A stretch of DNA of 64,000 nt, taken from Parablautia intestinalis (GTDB lineage Bacteria; Bacillota; Clostridia; Lachnospirales; Lachnospiraceae). The stretch's first letter is position 1, and each line of letters starts with the position of its first letter. This document shows, in pieces, positions 1 through 8,662 of this stretch. Where the stretch lies: assembly GCA_003612395.1 (NCBI GenBank), contig RAYQ01000019.1, positions 1-64,000 on the forward strand, read 5' to 3'. Made by a program: the position numbers and the translations under genes. The notes under the pieces were generated by a model. That model searched no databases. It was not told where the DNA came from and was given only the letters and a program-made list of their open reading frames with translations.

Positions 1-18
1 TCAAAGCAGAGCAATCGG

Positions 19-231
19 TTAAATTAAGAGTTTACGATTATAAAAGTTTAAAAACACACTTGACAACACGTCCCTGATCAAAGATGAGGCAATGACATAA
101 TGCTCTGCCAGGCATTTGTCACGTACAGCGGAAAGTTTATCTCTCAGGATAACAGTTGAAACTATCAGGATTGTGGAATTGAGAAATACGACAAAGAGAA
201 TTAGGGCAGAGAAAAAAATCTTTTTTTTCAA
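19..231 (-). pseudogene. truncated sensor histidine kinase, N-terminal remnant
   Basis: The frame starts four bases inside the end of the upstream response regulator gene, the usual coupling for a regulator-kinase operon. It encodes about 70 residues: one hydrophobic segment (about residues 6-29) and the start of an extracytoplasmic region, as at the N-terminus of a membrane histidine kinase. It then hits a stop, and the other two frames also close within a few codons, so a simple frameshift does not restore a kinase within the window. The catalytic part is either lost or lies in rearranged DNA beyond position 1. The kinase assignment is inferred from position and the membrane segment only. 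Confidence 0.45.
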
Positions 232-917
232 TTTTGAACCTCCAGCCGGTATCCCAGTTTATATACTGTTCTGATATTATTTTCCAAATGCAGTTTGTGG
301 CGCAGTCTCTGTATATGGACATCTACAGTGCGGGTACCTCCCTCAAAATCATATCCCCATACCATATCTAACAGCTTTTCCCTGGAAAGTGCAATGTTCC
401 GGTTTCTAATGAGTACTTCCAGCAGCTCGTATTCTTTGGGGGTACATTCTACGGCTGTTCCGTTTAAGAAGACCTGATGGCTGTTGAAATCACATTTCAG
501 GTCTCCCATCACAAACTCTGCCTCCCCTTTTTTTGTCCGCCGTAGTACTGCTTCCACCCTCGCCGCTAATTCCAGCATCTGAAAAGGTTTTGTAAGATAG
601 TCATCCGCCCCCATAGCGAGCCCTCTTAGCTTATCGGTCAATTCACTTTTCGCTGTCAAAAAAATAGTCGGAATGCCCAAGGCCCTTTCATACACCTGAT
701 AACCGTCCAGTCCGGGCAGCATAATGTCCAGCACTATCAAATCAAACCCTTTATTAGAATAAACGGGATCGCAGGCGGGAGGGCGTTTGTTTTCCAGTAG
801 TTTAACCGCAGACAATCCATCGAAAGCCTGCGTACAGTGATGCCCGGTAAGACTCAGATTCCGGCGTATCAGTTCATTGATGGAAAGCTCGTCCTCTACA
901 ATTAGTATTTCAGCCAA
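228..917 (-). CDS. OmpR/PhoB-family response regulator
   Basis: This is a 229-residue two-domain response regulator. The receiver domain (about residues 1-125) has the acidic pair near the N-terminus (VEDE), the phosphoacceptor aspartate in IVLDIMLPG and the switch lysine in YLTKPF. A winged-helix DNA-binding domain follows (about 135-229), with the typical TPKEYELL and RTVDVHIQRLRHKL segments. It would activate or repress promoters after phosphorylation by a partner kinase. The partner encoded next to it is truncated, so this regulator may be an orphan now. Its regulon cannot be told from the sequence. Confidence 0.93.
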   Translation of the reverse strand: MAEILIVEDELSINELIRRNLSLTGHHCTQAFDGLSAVKLLENKRPPACDPVYSNKGFDLIVLDIMLPGLDGYQVYERALGIPTIFLTAKSELTDKLRGLAMGADDYLTKPFQMLELAARVEAVLRRTKKGEAEFVMGDLKCDFNSHQVFLNGTAVECTPKEYELLEVLIRNRNIALSREKLLDMVWGYDFEGGTRTVDVHIQRLRHKLHLENNIRTVYKLGYRLEVQN

Positions 918-1054
918 TTTTTATCCACTCCTTTTTTTATATAATAAAAAAGTATACTGCAAAAGTGTTTCCAAGTTGTAAAATTAATTAAAAATCCCGG
1001 GACATCAGCTCATGCGGGCGGACGGCAGGGCAGCTTTTCTGACAATCATTATTT

Positions 1055-1201
1055 TTACAAAACAAAAGGAACTGCGTGATATTCGCAATTCCCCTCAAAA
1101 AAAGCGCCGGCTGCCGCGTGTTCCTCCGGGATATCCATAAAAGTGAACCGAGACACCGGCAATACGGCAAAGCCGCACTCCTCCCGGAACCAACGCCTGC
1201 C
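1055..1201 (-). pseudogene. possible coding remnant, unrecognised
   Basis: A 48-codon stretch on the minus strand, open between two stops and without a start codon, has a composition like real protein (for example FREECGFAVL and FTFMDIPEEH). It is more GC-rich than the surrounding spacer. It could be the C-terminal end of a lost gene or chance. The same DNA also contains several short inverted repeats, so a structured RNA is a second possibility. I do not recognise a family. Confidence 0.22.
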
Positions 1202-1356
1202 TTATTATATAACAAAGCAGGGAAAAATGGAATAGATTTTACATTTGGATTGTGATATGCTGGTAATAGTTCATCCTTCGGCTTCACTGTTACATGTGTT
1301 GTACACAATAAAAAATATGCTTACACTCCGAGGTATGGATATGGCAGGGAAGGAGC

Positions 1357-1593
1357 ATGGCTATTCATATGACGGATAATGAATTATTACTTGCTATATA
1401 AGCTCTGTTAGACAAAAAATTGCAGCCGGTAAGAGCGGATATTCAATTATTAAAGCTGCAGAATGAAAATGATATTCTTCCACGACTGCAAAATATTGAA
1501 GCATGCTATACAAGTACATACAATCGTTATAAAAGCGGCATATCGCAGATTGAGGAAATGCAGGCTGATATTATGTATGTATCAGGCATATGA
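1357..1593 (+). pseudogene. decayed coiled-coil-like hypothetical protein
   Basis: An ATG preceded by AAGGAG opens a 78-codon frame that is interrupted by one TAA (1399-1401) and then continues in the same frame to a TGA at 1591. The reading before and after the stop is continuous in style (MTDNELLLAI, stop, ALLDKKLQPVRADIQLL). The protein is charged, leucine-rich and helical, with the look of a short coiled coil, and seems cut at its C-terminus. One nonsense change in otherwise good coding sequence suggests a recently inactivated gene. Confidence 0.55.
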
Positions 1594-1631
1594 GAAGCCT
1601 GTCTATATTATTTATTCAAAAAATTTATTAC

Positions 1632-1664
1632 AATAAGCTGACTCGCGGAGCGTGTCGGCGTTTG
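1632..1664 (+). repeat. dispersed intergenic repeat, family A copy 1
   Basis: A segment of about 33 bases beginning AATAAGCTGACTCGCG recurs in near-identical form at 17221, 36467, 56589 and 56625, and in a weaker form at 9131. All copies are in the same (+) orientation. This copy sits in a gene-poor stretch downstream of a pseudogene. Confidence 0.6.
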
Positions 1665-1858
1665 TTGTTCTATAAAGCGTATTTAAAAATCAAATTGTCT
1701 GTTTGAGACAGTAATTCCATTTAAAATCAAGGTTAAATAGATATCAAAAAGTAACTGCAGGAAAGGAAAATGCGGTAAAAAACTGGCAGTACATTGCCTG
1801 AAATCCACTTTTGGCATATAATATAGACAGCTTCTCAATATAGCCGGAAGGGGGCTGT

Positions 1859-2376
1859 ATGGAGAAAATTTATTCTAAATTACAATTACAAGACAAAGAA
1901 CTAAAAAGTGCAAGTATGTACTTTGGCAGAGAGTTGTTTCCCTATTTGGAAATAAAAGGAAGAATTGTATTGTTTTTACGTTTATAATGCATATACGGGA
2001 ATGCAGTACAAAAAGGCAGTGACAACCTATGTCCTGTGTTCAGGCAAAACTGGGTAAATACACAGTAAACTGAAGGAAGACCTTCATAATTTATCAGATA
2101 ATTCCGCTACAGATGAAGAAGAGGGCTACGGATCAGTTGTTTGCTGAACTAAAAGTACAGGCCCAGGAAAGAAATCTGATAAAAAAAGATTTGGTACCTC
2201 TTTTGCTGACACCATTGGTGGAGAAAGCCATTGAAGCGCTTATCCTGAATAATCTGGAAGAAGGGATCCTGAAGGATAAAATTCTGCTAAAGCTGGTGCA
2301 GAGATTTGATTTGACACAGGAACAGGCGGCATCGTATTTTAGAAGGTTTGCAGGGAAACAGGCGGAAGGATATTGA
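1859..2376 (+). pseudogene. decayed Rpn / PD-(D/E)XK transposase-like protein
   Basis: Three coding scraps in a row match parts of one protein type common in Lachnospiraceae. The first (1859-1987) gives MEKIYSKLQLQDKEL and ends in a stop. The second, in shifted frames up to about 2110, contains KKAVTTYVLCSGK. The third (2113-2376, open) starts inside the protein and includes AELKVQAQERNLIKKDL and the terminal helical region LTQEQAASYFRRF. Between LLTPL and VEKAIEAL a block of sequence expected in the family seems to be missing. The family is usually annotated as Rpn-type recombination-promoting or PD-(D/E)XK nuclease; that link is from memory of homologues. The last scrap ends just before recQ. 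Confidence 0.55.
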
Positions 2377-2384
2377 CACGGGAA

Positions 2385-4232
2385 ATGAAATTAAATTTAA
2401 ACAAGCAGCAGTTGTTAAAGCAATATTTTGGATATGAAACTTTTCGGGAAGGACAGGAATATCTGATTGACAGCATTTTGGAGGGGAGGGATGTGCTTGG
2501 CATCATGCCTACCGGAGCGGGAAAGTCCATGTGCTACCAGATTCCTGCGCTAATGATGGATGGGGTTACGCTGGTGATTTCCCCGCTGATTTCTTTGATG
2601 AAAGATCAGGTGGAGGGGTTAAATCAGGCGGGGCTGCATGCGGCATATTTAAACAGCTCTCTCACATTGGGACAATACAGAAAAGCCCTTTCCTATGCCA
2701 GGGAGGGAAGATACCCGATTATTTATGTGGCCCCGGAGCGGCTTCTGACAGAGGAATTTTTGGATTTTGCCGTACATACGTCTGTTTCCATGGTTGCGGT
2801 GGACGAGGCCCACTGTGTTTCACAGTGGGGGCAGGATTTCCGGCCAGGCTATTTGAAAATTACGGAATTCATTGATAAACTTCCGATGCGGCCGGTAGTG
2901 GCAGCCTTTACAGCCACGGCTACGAAGGAGGTAAAAGAAGATATTATTGACATTTTACTGCTCCAAAATCCGGCTCTTGTGACAACCGGCTTTGACAGAA
3001 AGAATTTATATTTTGGAGTGGAGGCGCCGAAGGACCGGTACAGTGCGGTGAAAAATTATTTGGAAAATCATCCGGGGAGCAGCGGGATCATTTACTGTCT
3101 GACCAGAAAGATGGTGGAGGAGACTTACGAAAAGCTTGCGCGGGATGGTTTTTCTGTGACGAAATATCATGCCGGGCTCAGCGACAGGGAGAGAAAATGC
3201 AATCAGGAGGATTTTATTTATGACAGGAAACCCCTGATGGTGGCCACTAACGCTTTTGGAATGGGGATTGACAAGTCAAATGTCCGGTTTGTGCTTCATT
3301 ATGGAATGCCAAAAAACATAGAGTCCTATTATCAGGAGGCCGGGCGTGCCGGAAGGGACGGAGAACCGGCGGAATGCATCCTTTTTTACAGCGGGCAGGA
3401 TGTGGTGACCAATCAGTTTTTCATTGAAAATAACCAGGACAATCAGGAACTGGATGAGATGGTAAGGCGGACCGTTAGGGAGCGGGACCAGGAGAGGCTT
3501 CGAAAGATGACCTTTTACTGCTTTACCAACGAGTGCCTCCGGGATTATATCTTAAGATATTTTGGAGAGTATGGGGATAATTACTGCTCAAACTGTTCCA
3601 ATTGTCTGACTCAGTTTGAAAAGGTGGAGGTGACAGACTGGGCGAAGGCTTTAATGGGATGTGTCAGGAGCGCGCGCCAGCGTTACGGTGTGAATGTGAT
3701 TATCGATACGGTTCACGGCGCCTCCACGGCAAAAATCCGTAATTACCGTCTGGATGAAAATTTTTATTATGGAAGACTTGCAAAGGTGCCCGCTTATAAG
3801 CTCCGCAAGGTTATGAATTATTTATTACTGCACGACTATCTTGCCGTGACAGACGATGAATACATGGTTGTAAAGCTCACGGAAAAATCACGGTCTGTTC
3901 TTGAGGAGGACGAGCCCGTTGTGATGAAGATGGCAAAGGATAAAGAACCGGAGGCGAAAGTGAAATCAGGGAAAGCCGGAATGGAAAGTAAAGATGTGGA
4001 GCAGAATGTATTTGAGAAACTGCGCGCCCTGCGGATGGAAATTGCCCGGGAGGAAAAGGTGCCTCCCTATATTGTATTTTCGGATAAGACGCTAACCTAC
4101 ATGAGTATCATCCGGCCTAAAACAAGGGAAGAAATGCTGACAGTCTCCGGCGTGGGTGAATACAAGTTTAAAAAGTATGGAGAACGGTTTTTAGCATGTT
4201 TGCAGCAGATACAGCCGCTTGCAAAGGACTGA
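2385..4232 (+). CDS. recQ: ATP-dependent DNA helicase RecQ
   Basis: RecQ unwinds duplex and branched DNA with 3'-5' polarity during recombinational repair. The 615-residue protein has all the expected parts: Walker A (MPTGAGKS, about residues 41-48), the DEAH-type motif (VDEAHCVSQWG), motif III (FTATAT), the C-terminal helicase motif with GRAGRDG, the zinc-binding cysteines after it (CSNCSNC), a winged-helix region, and a C-terminal HRDC domain (FEKLRALRMEIA to the end). An in-frame TTG at 2373 would overlap the preceding remnant, but its spacing to AAGGA is only two bases, so ATG 2385 is preferred. The defence-like ATPase gene follows after 48 bases and might share its transcript. Confidence 0.95.
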   Translation: MKLNLNKQQLLKQYFGYETFREGQEYLIDSILEGRDVLGIMPTGAGKSMCYQIPALMMDGVTLVISPLISLMKDQVEGLNQAGLHAAYLNSSLTLGQYRKALSYAREGRYPIIYVAPERLLTEEFLDFAVHTSVSMVAVDEAHCVSQWGQDFRPGYLKITEFIDKLPMRPVVAAFTATATKEVKEDIIDILLLQNPALVTTGFDRKNLYFGVEAPKDRYSAVKNYLENHPGSSGIIYCLTRKMVEETYEKLARDGFSVTKYHAGLSDRERKCNQEDFIYDRKPLMVATNAFGMGIDKSNVRFVLHYGMPKNIESYYQEAGRAGRDGEPAECILFYSGQDVVTNQFFIENNQDNQELDEMVRRTVRERDQERLRKMTFYCFTNECLRDYILRYFGEYGDNYCSNCSNCLTQFEKVEVTDWAKALMGCVRSARQRYGVNVIIDTVHGASTAKIRNYRLDENFYYGRLAKVPAYKLRKVMNYLLLHDYLAVTDDEYMVVKLTEKSRSVLEEDEPVVMKMAKDKEPEAKVKSGKAGMESKDVEQNVFEKLRALRMEIAREEKVPPYIVFSDKTLTYMSIIRPKTREEMLTVSGVGEYKFKKYGERFLACLQQIQPLAKD

Positions 4233-4280
4233 AACAATTCTGAAAAAATAAAAACAGGAAAAATGAGGAGTTACCGATAA

Positions 4281-5372
4281 ATGGAGATAAAGCGCCGCCA
4301 GGATTCGCAGGAGAGCTTATTGCTCAAAATCCCAACAACCGGAATGATAAAAGAACAAAGTATGAAGATTGACAGGGAAGTTGTCATTATATATGGTTAT
4401 AATAACAGTGGAAAAACAAGCTTTTTAAGTGTTCTCAACCAGGTTTTTTATCATAAACTGATGGAAAACTTTCTCCTGAAAAGAGAGGGAGAATTGGCTG
4501 TCTATATTCCCACAAACCGTTTGGTTCTAAGTAAAGCCCAAACGGAAGATGTGAAGTTGAAAGATCTGGAAGAATTTATATACTATCAAAGAGATGCGCA
4601 GGATGATTATAATCTTCATTTAAAGAGAATCCGTGACAGCCTTATGTCAACCGAGGTGATTTGCAGGGCGGTCGCCAGGGCTGTCAGGGAGATATTTAAC
4701 ATAGAAATTGTGCGTACAGAGGGAAGATACAGCGATGGAATTGAGAACGTAATCAATATTTATCTGAACATAATATGGGCAATGCTTTGGGACCGGGATT
4801 TGGAAAATCTGACAGAGAAAGAATTTAAAGAGCTGACCACAGAAAAAAGGATCTACGTGTTAATTGACGAAATAGAAATGTTTCTGCATGTAAACATTCA
4901 GGCAAAGTTGATTGGCAGCCTGAGGAAAAGTTTTCAGAACTGCTGTTTTATCCTTACCACCCATTCACCGCTGCTTTTGACAAGATACAGGCAGATGGCC
5001 GTATATAATATAGAGGACGGAATGCTGTATCCAGTTGAAAACGAACTATACTACAAGGATTTGGATATGGTATATGACGAGTTGTTTTTTGTGGAGGAAC
5101 TACCGAAGCAGATACGGGAAGATATCAATTATCTGGGAGATGTGATTATGAACCGGACAGGCGATCCCCAAAAGATAAAAGATCTTGCAAAAAGGATGAA
5201 AGAGGAGTATCCTAATCTGTTTCGAAAATATAATAAAATTATTGTAAAAGCAAGTTACATAGGAGAAGAAAGTGGTATCATTAAAAAGGACGAAAGAGCC
5301 TCGGGAGCTGTCCCAAACGGATCGCGAGTTTCAGGACGCCATAGCGGGAATGGGTACGAAAGAGGCATATGA
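4281..5372 (+). CDS. AAA/ABC-type ATPase, PtuA-like (defence candidate)
   Basis: A 363-residue P-loop ATPase of the AAA15/OLD-like group. Walker A is GYNNSGKT (39-46), Walker B is YVLIDEIEM (about 192-200), and a conserved switch histidine lies in LTTHSPLLL (about 228). The rest is poorly conserved and helical. It has no nuclease domain of its own. The following HNH gene overlaps its 3' end by 101 bases in another frame, which implies tight co-expression. ATPase plus HNH nuclease is the arrangement of Septu (PtuA/PtuB) and of retron-associated PtuAB effectors. I infer an anti-phage role; the exact system is not proven. The last 30 or so residues, in the overlap, look low in conservation potential. 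Confidence 0.75.
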   Translation: MEIKRRQDSQESLLLKIPTTGMIKEQSMKIDREVVIIYGYNNSGKTSFLSVLNQVFYHKLMENFLLKREGELAVYIPTNRLVLSKAQTEDVKLKDLEEFIYYQRDAQDDYNLHLKRIRDSLMSTEVICRAVARAVREIFNIEIVRTEGRYSDGIENVINIYLNIIWAMLWDRDLENLTEKEFKELTTEKRIYVLIDEIEMFLHVNIQAKLIGSLRKSFQNCCFILTTHSPLLLTRYRQMAVYNIEDGMLYPVENELYYKDLDMVYDELFFVEELPKQIREDINYLGDVIMNRTGDPQKIKDLAKRMKEEYPNLFRKYNKIIVKASYIGEESGIIKKDERASGAVPNGSRVSGRHSGNGYERGI

Positions 5373-5940
5373 GTTTTACAAAAAGAATGAAAGACGCTAC
5401 CGATACAATACGAAAGAAGTAAAAGAGATTTTTCGAAAAATGAATCATGGGAGATGTTCCTTTTGCACTAAATGTATTTCCGATTTTGAAGATAAGATGA
5501 CGGTGGAACATGTTCAAATAAAGCGGGATTACCCTCAGAAAATTTTTCAGTGGAGTAATCTGCTGTGTGCATGCAGCATATGCAACAACAAAAGAGGCAC
5601 CGCTCCTTACCAGGAACAAAGCTATTTAGACCCAACGGGGGTGCCGGATATTGAACGGTATTTTTCCTATAAAACAGATGGAAATATTATTCCGGGTGAG
5701 GAACTGGATTTAGAGGAGCAGCAAAAGGCGGATTACATGATTAAGCTGTATAAGCTGTACAGGAGAGAGCTTGTCTGTGAAAGGCGGGCATTTTTGCAGG
5801 ATTTGATGGAAGATGACGAGTACTTTGAAATATTGAGTAAGAAAAGGAATTCCAGCCAGAGTATTGTGTTTTTGTCGGTATTTACATACTACAGGAGAAA
5901 AAAGGCCGGAAGTAAACTGCCAGACTCTTTATCAGGATAA
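5272..5940 (+). CDS. HNH endonuclease, PtuB-like (defence candidate)
   Basis: A 222-residue HNH nuclease. A zinc-binding CSFC (62-65), the EH pair (79-80), an asparagine in WSNLL (96) and a second knuckle CSICNNKRG (101-109) form the beta-beta-alpha metal fold that cuts DNA. The start is GTG at 5272, six bases after AGGAG at 5261, so the long overlap with the upstream ATPase gene is real and not an artefact of start choice. PtuB-type nucleases are about this length and depend on their partner ATPase. It would act on nucleic acid in the cytoplasm, probably on invading DNA; the trigger is unknown. Confidence 0.78.
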   Translation: MVSLKRTKEPRELSQTDREFQDAIAGMGTKEAYEFYKKNERRYRYNTKEVKEIFRKMNHGRCSFCTKCISDFEDKMTVEHVQIKRDYPQKIFQWSNLLCACSICNNKRGTAPYQEQSYLDPTGVPDIERYFSYKTDGNIIPGEELDLEEQQKADYMIKLYKLYRRELVCERRAFLQDLMEDDEYFEILSKKRNSSQSIVFLSVFTYYRRKKAGSKLPDSLSG

Positions 5941-6013
5941 GAGTGGAAAAACTTTTAAGCTACATTCTTCAAATTGATTTGAGTATCCGCAATGCGGACG
6001 ATGGGAGATTTAT

Positions 6014-7699
6014 ATGGATAGCAGGGACAGCAAAGAGTTCATCTTGGATCAGACGACTATTAAAAAATTATTGACCATATATAAATTAAAGATACCTGAT
6101 TTTCAGAGGAGCTTTGTGTGGAAACAGGCAAAAAAGCAGCAACTGCTGGATTCTTTGTTTCGCGGCTTTCCGATTGGAGCAATAACCCTGTATGAGGACA
6201 AAAATGCTTACTACATTATTGACGGCCTGCAGCGGATCAACACCTTAAATCAATATCTTTCCCGGCCGTCTGCAGTAATTCCGTTTTCTAAATTTTATGA
6301 TAAAATTGAGAGAGAACTGGAAGAATTTTTAAAGAGGTATAACCTGAAAACAGGAAAAAACCAGGTAAAAAATCGTATTAAGGAGTGGTACGAAAAATTA
6401 AACTCTCTATATGAATATGAAAAGGTCAGTATTTTATATGGAATTTTGCATGATGAAAATTCAGATGTGGCGGATGATTTTGAAGTTTTATCTCTTGTGG
6501 AAGAATTGTTGGATATTTTAAAAGAAAATATCGAGATTAAGCATGATGATATTGCCCTGATTATTTATAAGGGGGATAAAAACGATTTGCCGGATTTATT
6601 TAAAAATATTAACACTGGCAGTATTGCTTTATCCCAATATGAAATTTTGCAGTCAGTCTGGAAGGAATATACGTTAGATAAAAATGTTCTGCATAAAACC
6701 TGTGAGGCATTTAACCGGGAGCTGGAGTTAATTCGAAACGATTATGAAATTGACGCGGTAAAGGAGGCCGGAGAATTTGACATATTTAAAAATATAGTAG
6801 GCCTGAATCATTTGATCTGCTGCAATCCTGACTGCGATTTAATTTTTAAATTTTCCGGTTTAAAGAAATTGTCCGACCCCGTAAAAGTTGGTAATAAAAT
6901 AAAAAAGTATTATGAGAATGACAGCATTGGATTTGAAATTTATTCCACGCTAATCTGCGGCGCGCCCAATAAAATTGTAAAAGCTGTTGATACGATATTT
7001 GATAAAAGCCATGATAAAGAGAAAATAACGCTTTTTATTCAAAAACTTAATGAGATCATTGTAAAAGCCATTGACAGCTTCATCTGTGAGATGAGAAATA
7101 GCCAATACGAAGTGATAGAAAGTAAATATCATTCTCTCTACGTGCTGGCGGGCATTGTTTTTGCGCAGTATGATATTGACGGAAATCATTTATGGATAAA
7201 AGAAACAAAGCTTAATAAGGACATCCTTAGCAGCTGCTTAAACCTGGAGGAGCATATTAAAAACAGATGGTTTATAGATGAGAATCGGCAGGTTGGCTTT
7301 TTTAATATCAAAATTCAGGAGCTGACCGGTCTTCGCAGCAAAGAACAAAAGTCCGGAAAACAGAATACTTCCGGCGATTATGCCGTGGGAGACGGCGTAT
7401 TAAGACTACGGATAGACGGGCAGCTGGTGCAGGGATATACGGTAAAAGAATTTTATGGAAAAGTGTTTGAAGTGCTTGATGGGAAACAGGTGAATTTCGA
7501 GAGGTATGTGCCCTATGCCACAGGGAAAAAGAGATACCTGATTAACAGAGAAAATCAGCATATTACCGGGGCTCCTTTTGTCTCGCCCATAAAAACCAAA
7601 GGGTATTATGTGGAAACCCACAAAAGTAAGATGGGGGCGGTAAATGATATGTATCATTTTCTGGAAAAGGTTGGTGTCAGGGTGGAATATATTATGTGA
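6014..7699 (+). CDS. DUF262 (ParB/GmrS-like) protein with extra C-terminal domain
   Basis: A 561-residue protein whose N-terminal part is a DUF262 domain, the ParB-like NTP-binding fold also found in GmrSD restriction enzymes. Signature segments are IPDFQRSFVW (about 27-36) and the DGLQR loop (about 74-78). A helical middle follows. A separate C-terminal domain (about 455-561) includes YVPYATGKKRYLI and GYYVETHKSKMGAV; I do not recognise it with confidence. No DUF1524 HNH nuclease motif is visible in it, so cutting may be supplied by the HNH protein encoded 73 bases upstream. Same strand and spacing suggest one transcription unit with the ATPase and HNH genes. Confidence 0.8.
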   Translation: MDSRDSKEFILDQTTIKKLLTIYKLKIPDFQRSFVWKQAKKQQLLDSLFRGFPIGAITLYEDKNAYYIIDGLQRINTLNQYLSRPSAVIPFSKFYDKIERELEEFLKRYNLKTGKNQVKNRIKEWYEKLNSLYEYEKVSILYGILHDENSDVADDFEVLSLVEELLDILKENIEIKHDDIALIIYKGDKNDLPDLFKNINTGSIALSQYEILQSVWKEYTLDKNVLHKTCEAFNRELELIRNDYEIDAVKEAGEFDIFKNIVGLNHLICCNPDCDLIFKFSGLKKLSDPVKVGNKIKKYYENDSIGFEIYSTLICGAPNKIVKAVDTIFDKSHDKEKITLFIQKLNEIIVKAIDSFICEMRNSQYEVIESKYHSLYVLAGIVFAQYDIDGNHLWIKETKLNKDILSSCLNLEEHIKNRWFIDENRQVGFFNIKIQELTGLRSKEQKSGKQNTSGDYAVGDGVLRLRIDGQLVQGYTVKEFYGKVFEVLDGKQVNFERYVPYATGKKRYLINRENQHITGAPFVSPIKTKGYYVETHKSKMGAVNDMYHFLEKVGVRVEYIM

Positions 7700-7825
7700 A
7701 GGTTCGGAAGTAATCTTGTGGGCTTGTACTTATGACATTTCCGACACAAACTATTTTCGTACCTTTTATTCCTGAGAGCAATGAGTCAGCCGGTTGATTA
7801 ATTAAATAAAAGGAAGTGATATAAA

Positions 7826-8518
7826 ATGACGGATATCGAATCATCAAAATTATTCCATTCCATTACGGAGACAGAGCGGGAGAGGATTTTAAAGTGTTCC
7901 AAATCCCGAATGAAAAATTATGCTGCCGGGACTTACATTTTCGAGCAGGGAGGTCTGCCTTCCAGACTGTTTTTATTATTGGAAGGACAGGTGCAGATCT
8001 GCAAGGATTTCACTTCCGGCAAGAGAGATGTGCTGTATCTGGTGGAGGCAGGCAATGTGTTCGGTGAGATTTTTTTGTTTGGAGACAGGAAGCATTACTG
8101 GTATGATGCGGTGGCGGTCACAGATGTTTCGGTGATGGAAATGCCCTGGGATTTTTTTTATCATTTTTGTTCGAATGCATGCGATCATCACAAGCAGCTC
8201 ACCCAGAATATGCTGGAGATTCTTTCTGAAAATAATTTTAATATTACGCGAAAACTCCACATTGTCAGCACATCGTCCCTGCGGGAGAGGCTGGCTATCT
8301 GGCTGATAGATTCCATGGACGCAAATTGTGTTGTGGAGCTTCATATGAACAGGGAGCAGTTAGCGGATTTTTTGGGAGTGGCAAGGCCATCGCTTTCCAG
8401 GGAGCTTATGCGGATGCAGAAGGACGGTTTGATTAAGGTGGACAGGAGAAAAATAAAAATTTGTGACAAAGATGCGGTGGAAATGCTTTCGCCTGGTGCG
8501 CAGTCCAGCGAACTATAA
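7826..8518 (+). CDS. Crp/Fnr-family transcriptional regulator
   Basis: A 230-residue regulator with an N-terminal cyclic-nucleotide-binding-like beta-barrel (about 15-130), a long dimer helix and a C-terminal winged helix (about 150-215) whose recognition region reads MNREQLADFLGVARPSLSRE. There is no N-terminal four-cysteine cluster of the classic oxygen-sensing Fnr kind. The next gene encodes a glycyl-radical spare part, and a perfect inverted repeat of type GTAACnnnnGTTAC lies between them. From memory, this motif is reported for HcpR-type Crp/Fnr regulators of clostridia, which answer to nitrosative stress. I infer an HcpR-like or redox regulator acting on its neighbour. Confidence 0.85.
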   Translation: MTDIESSKLFHSITETERERILKCSKSRMKNYAAGTYIFEQGGLPSRLFLLLEGQVQICKDFTSGKRDVLYLVEAGNVFGEIFLFGDRKHYWYDAVAVTDVSVMEMPWDFFYHFCSNACDHHKQLTQNMLEILSENNFNITRKLHIVSTSSLRERLAIWLIDSMDANCVVELHMNREQLADFLGVARPSLSRELMRMQKDGLIKVDRRKIKICDKDAVEMLSPGAQSSEL

Positions 8519-8557
8519 AAAATTGTATTTCTAAAAAAACATAAAAAATTAAAAAAT

Positions 8558-8604
8558 GTAACCAGGGTTACGGATTTTTTTGGAAAGAAAACATATCATA
8601 TAAT
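8558..8604 (+). promoter_or_regulatory. palindromic operator and promoter of the grcA-like gene
   Basis: A perfect six-base inverted repeat, GTAACC-AG-GGTTAC, lies at 8558-8571. A consensus -10 box TATAAT is at 8599-8604 and gives an expected start near 8611. This places the palindrome centre at about -46, just upstream of the -35 region, the usual place for an activator of the Crp/Fnr class. The -35 region itself (TTTTTTGGAA) is poor, which also fits activator dependence. Control by the regulator encoded upstream is inferred. Confidence 0.6.
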
Positions 8605-8662
8605 CACAACAGATAAATGATTTTGATAACCAGAAAGCATATTGGGGAAAGGAGCAATTATT

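Noticed and set aside
1055-1201. SRP RNA or 6S RNA on the minus strand
   Set aside because: Several short inverted repeats are present, but the conserved SRP loop (GGTCAGG ... GGAAGC) is missing and no 6S-like bubble can be drawn with confidence.
988-1308. 106-codon open frame on the minus strand
   Set aside because: No ribosome site, odd composition (Arg/Cys-rich), and another frame of the same DNA looks more protein-like; taken as a shadow.
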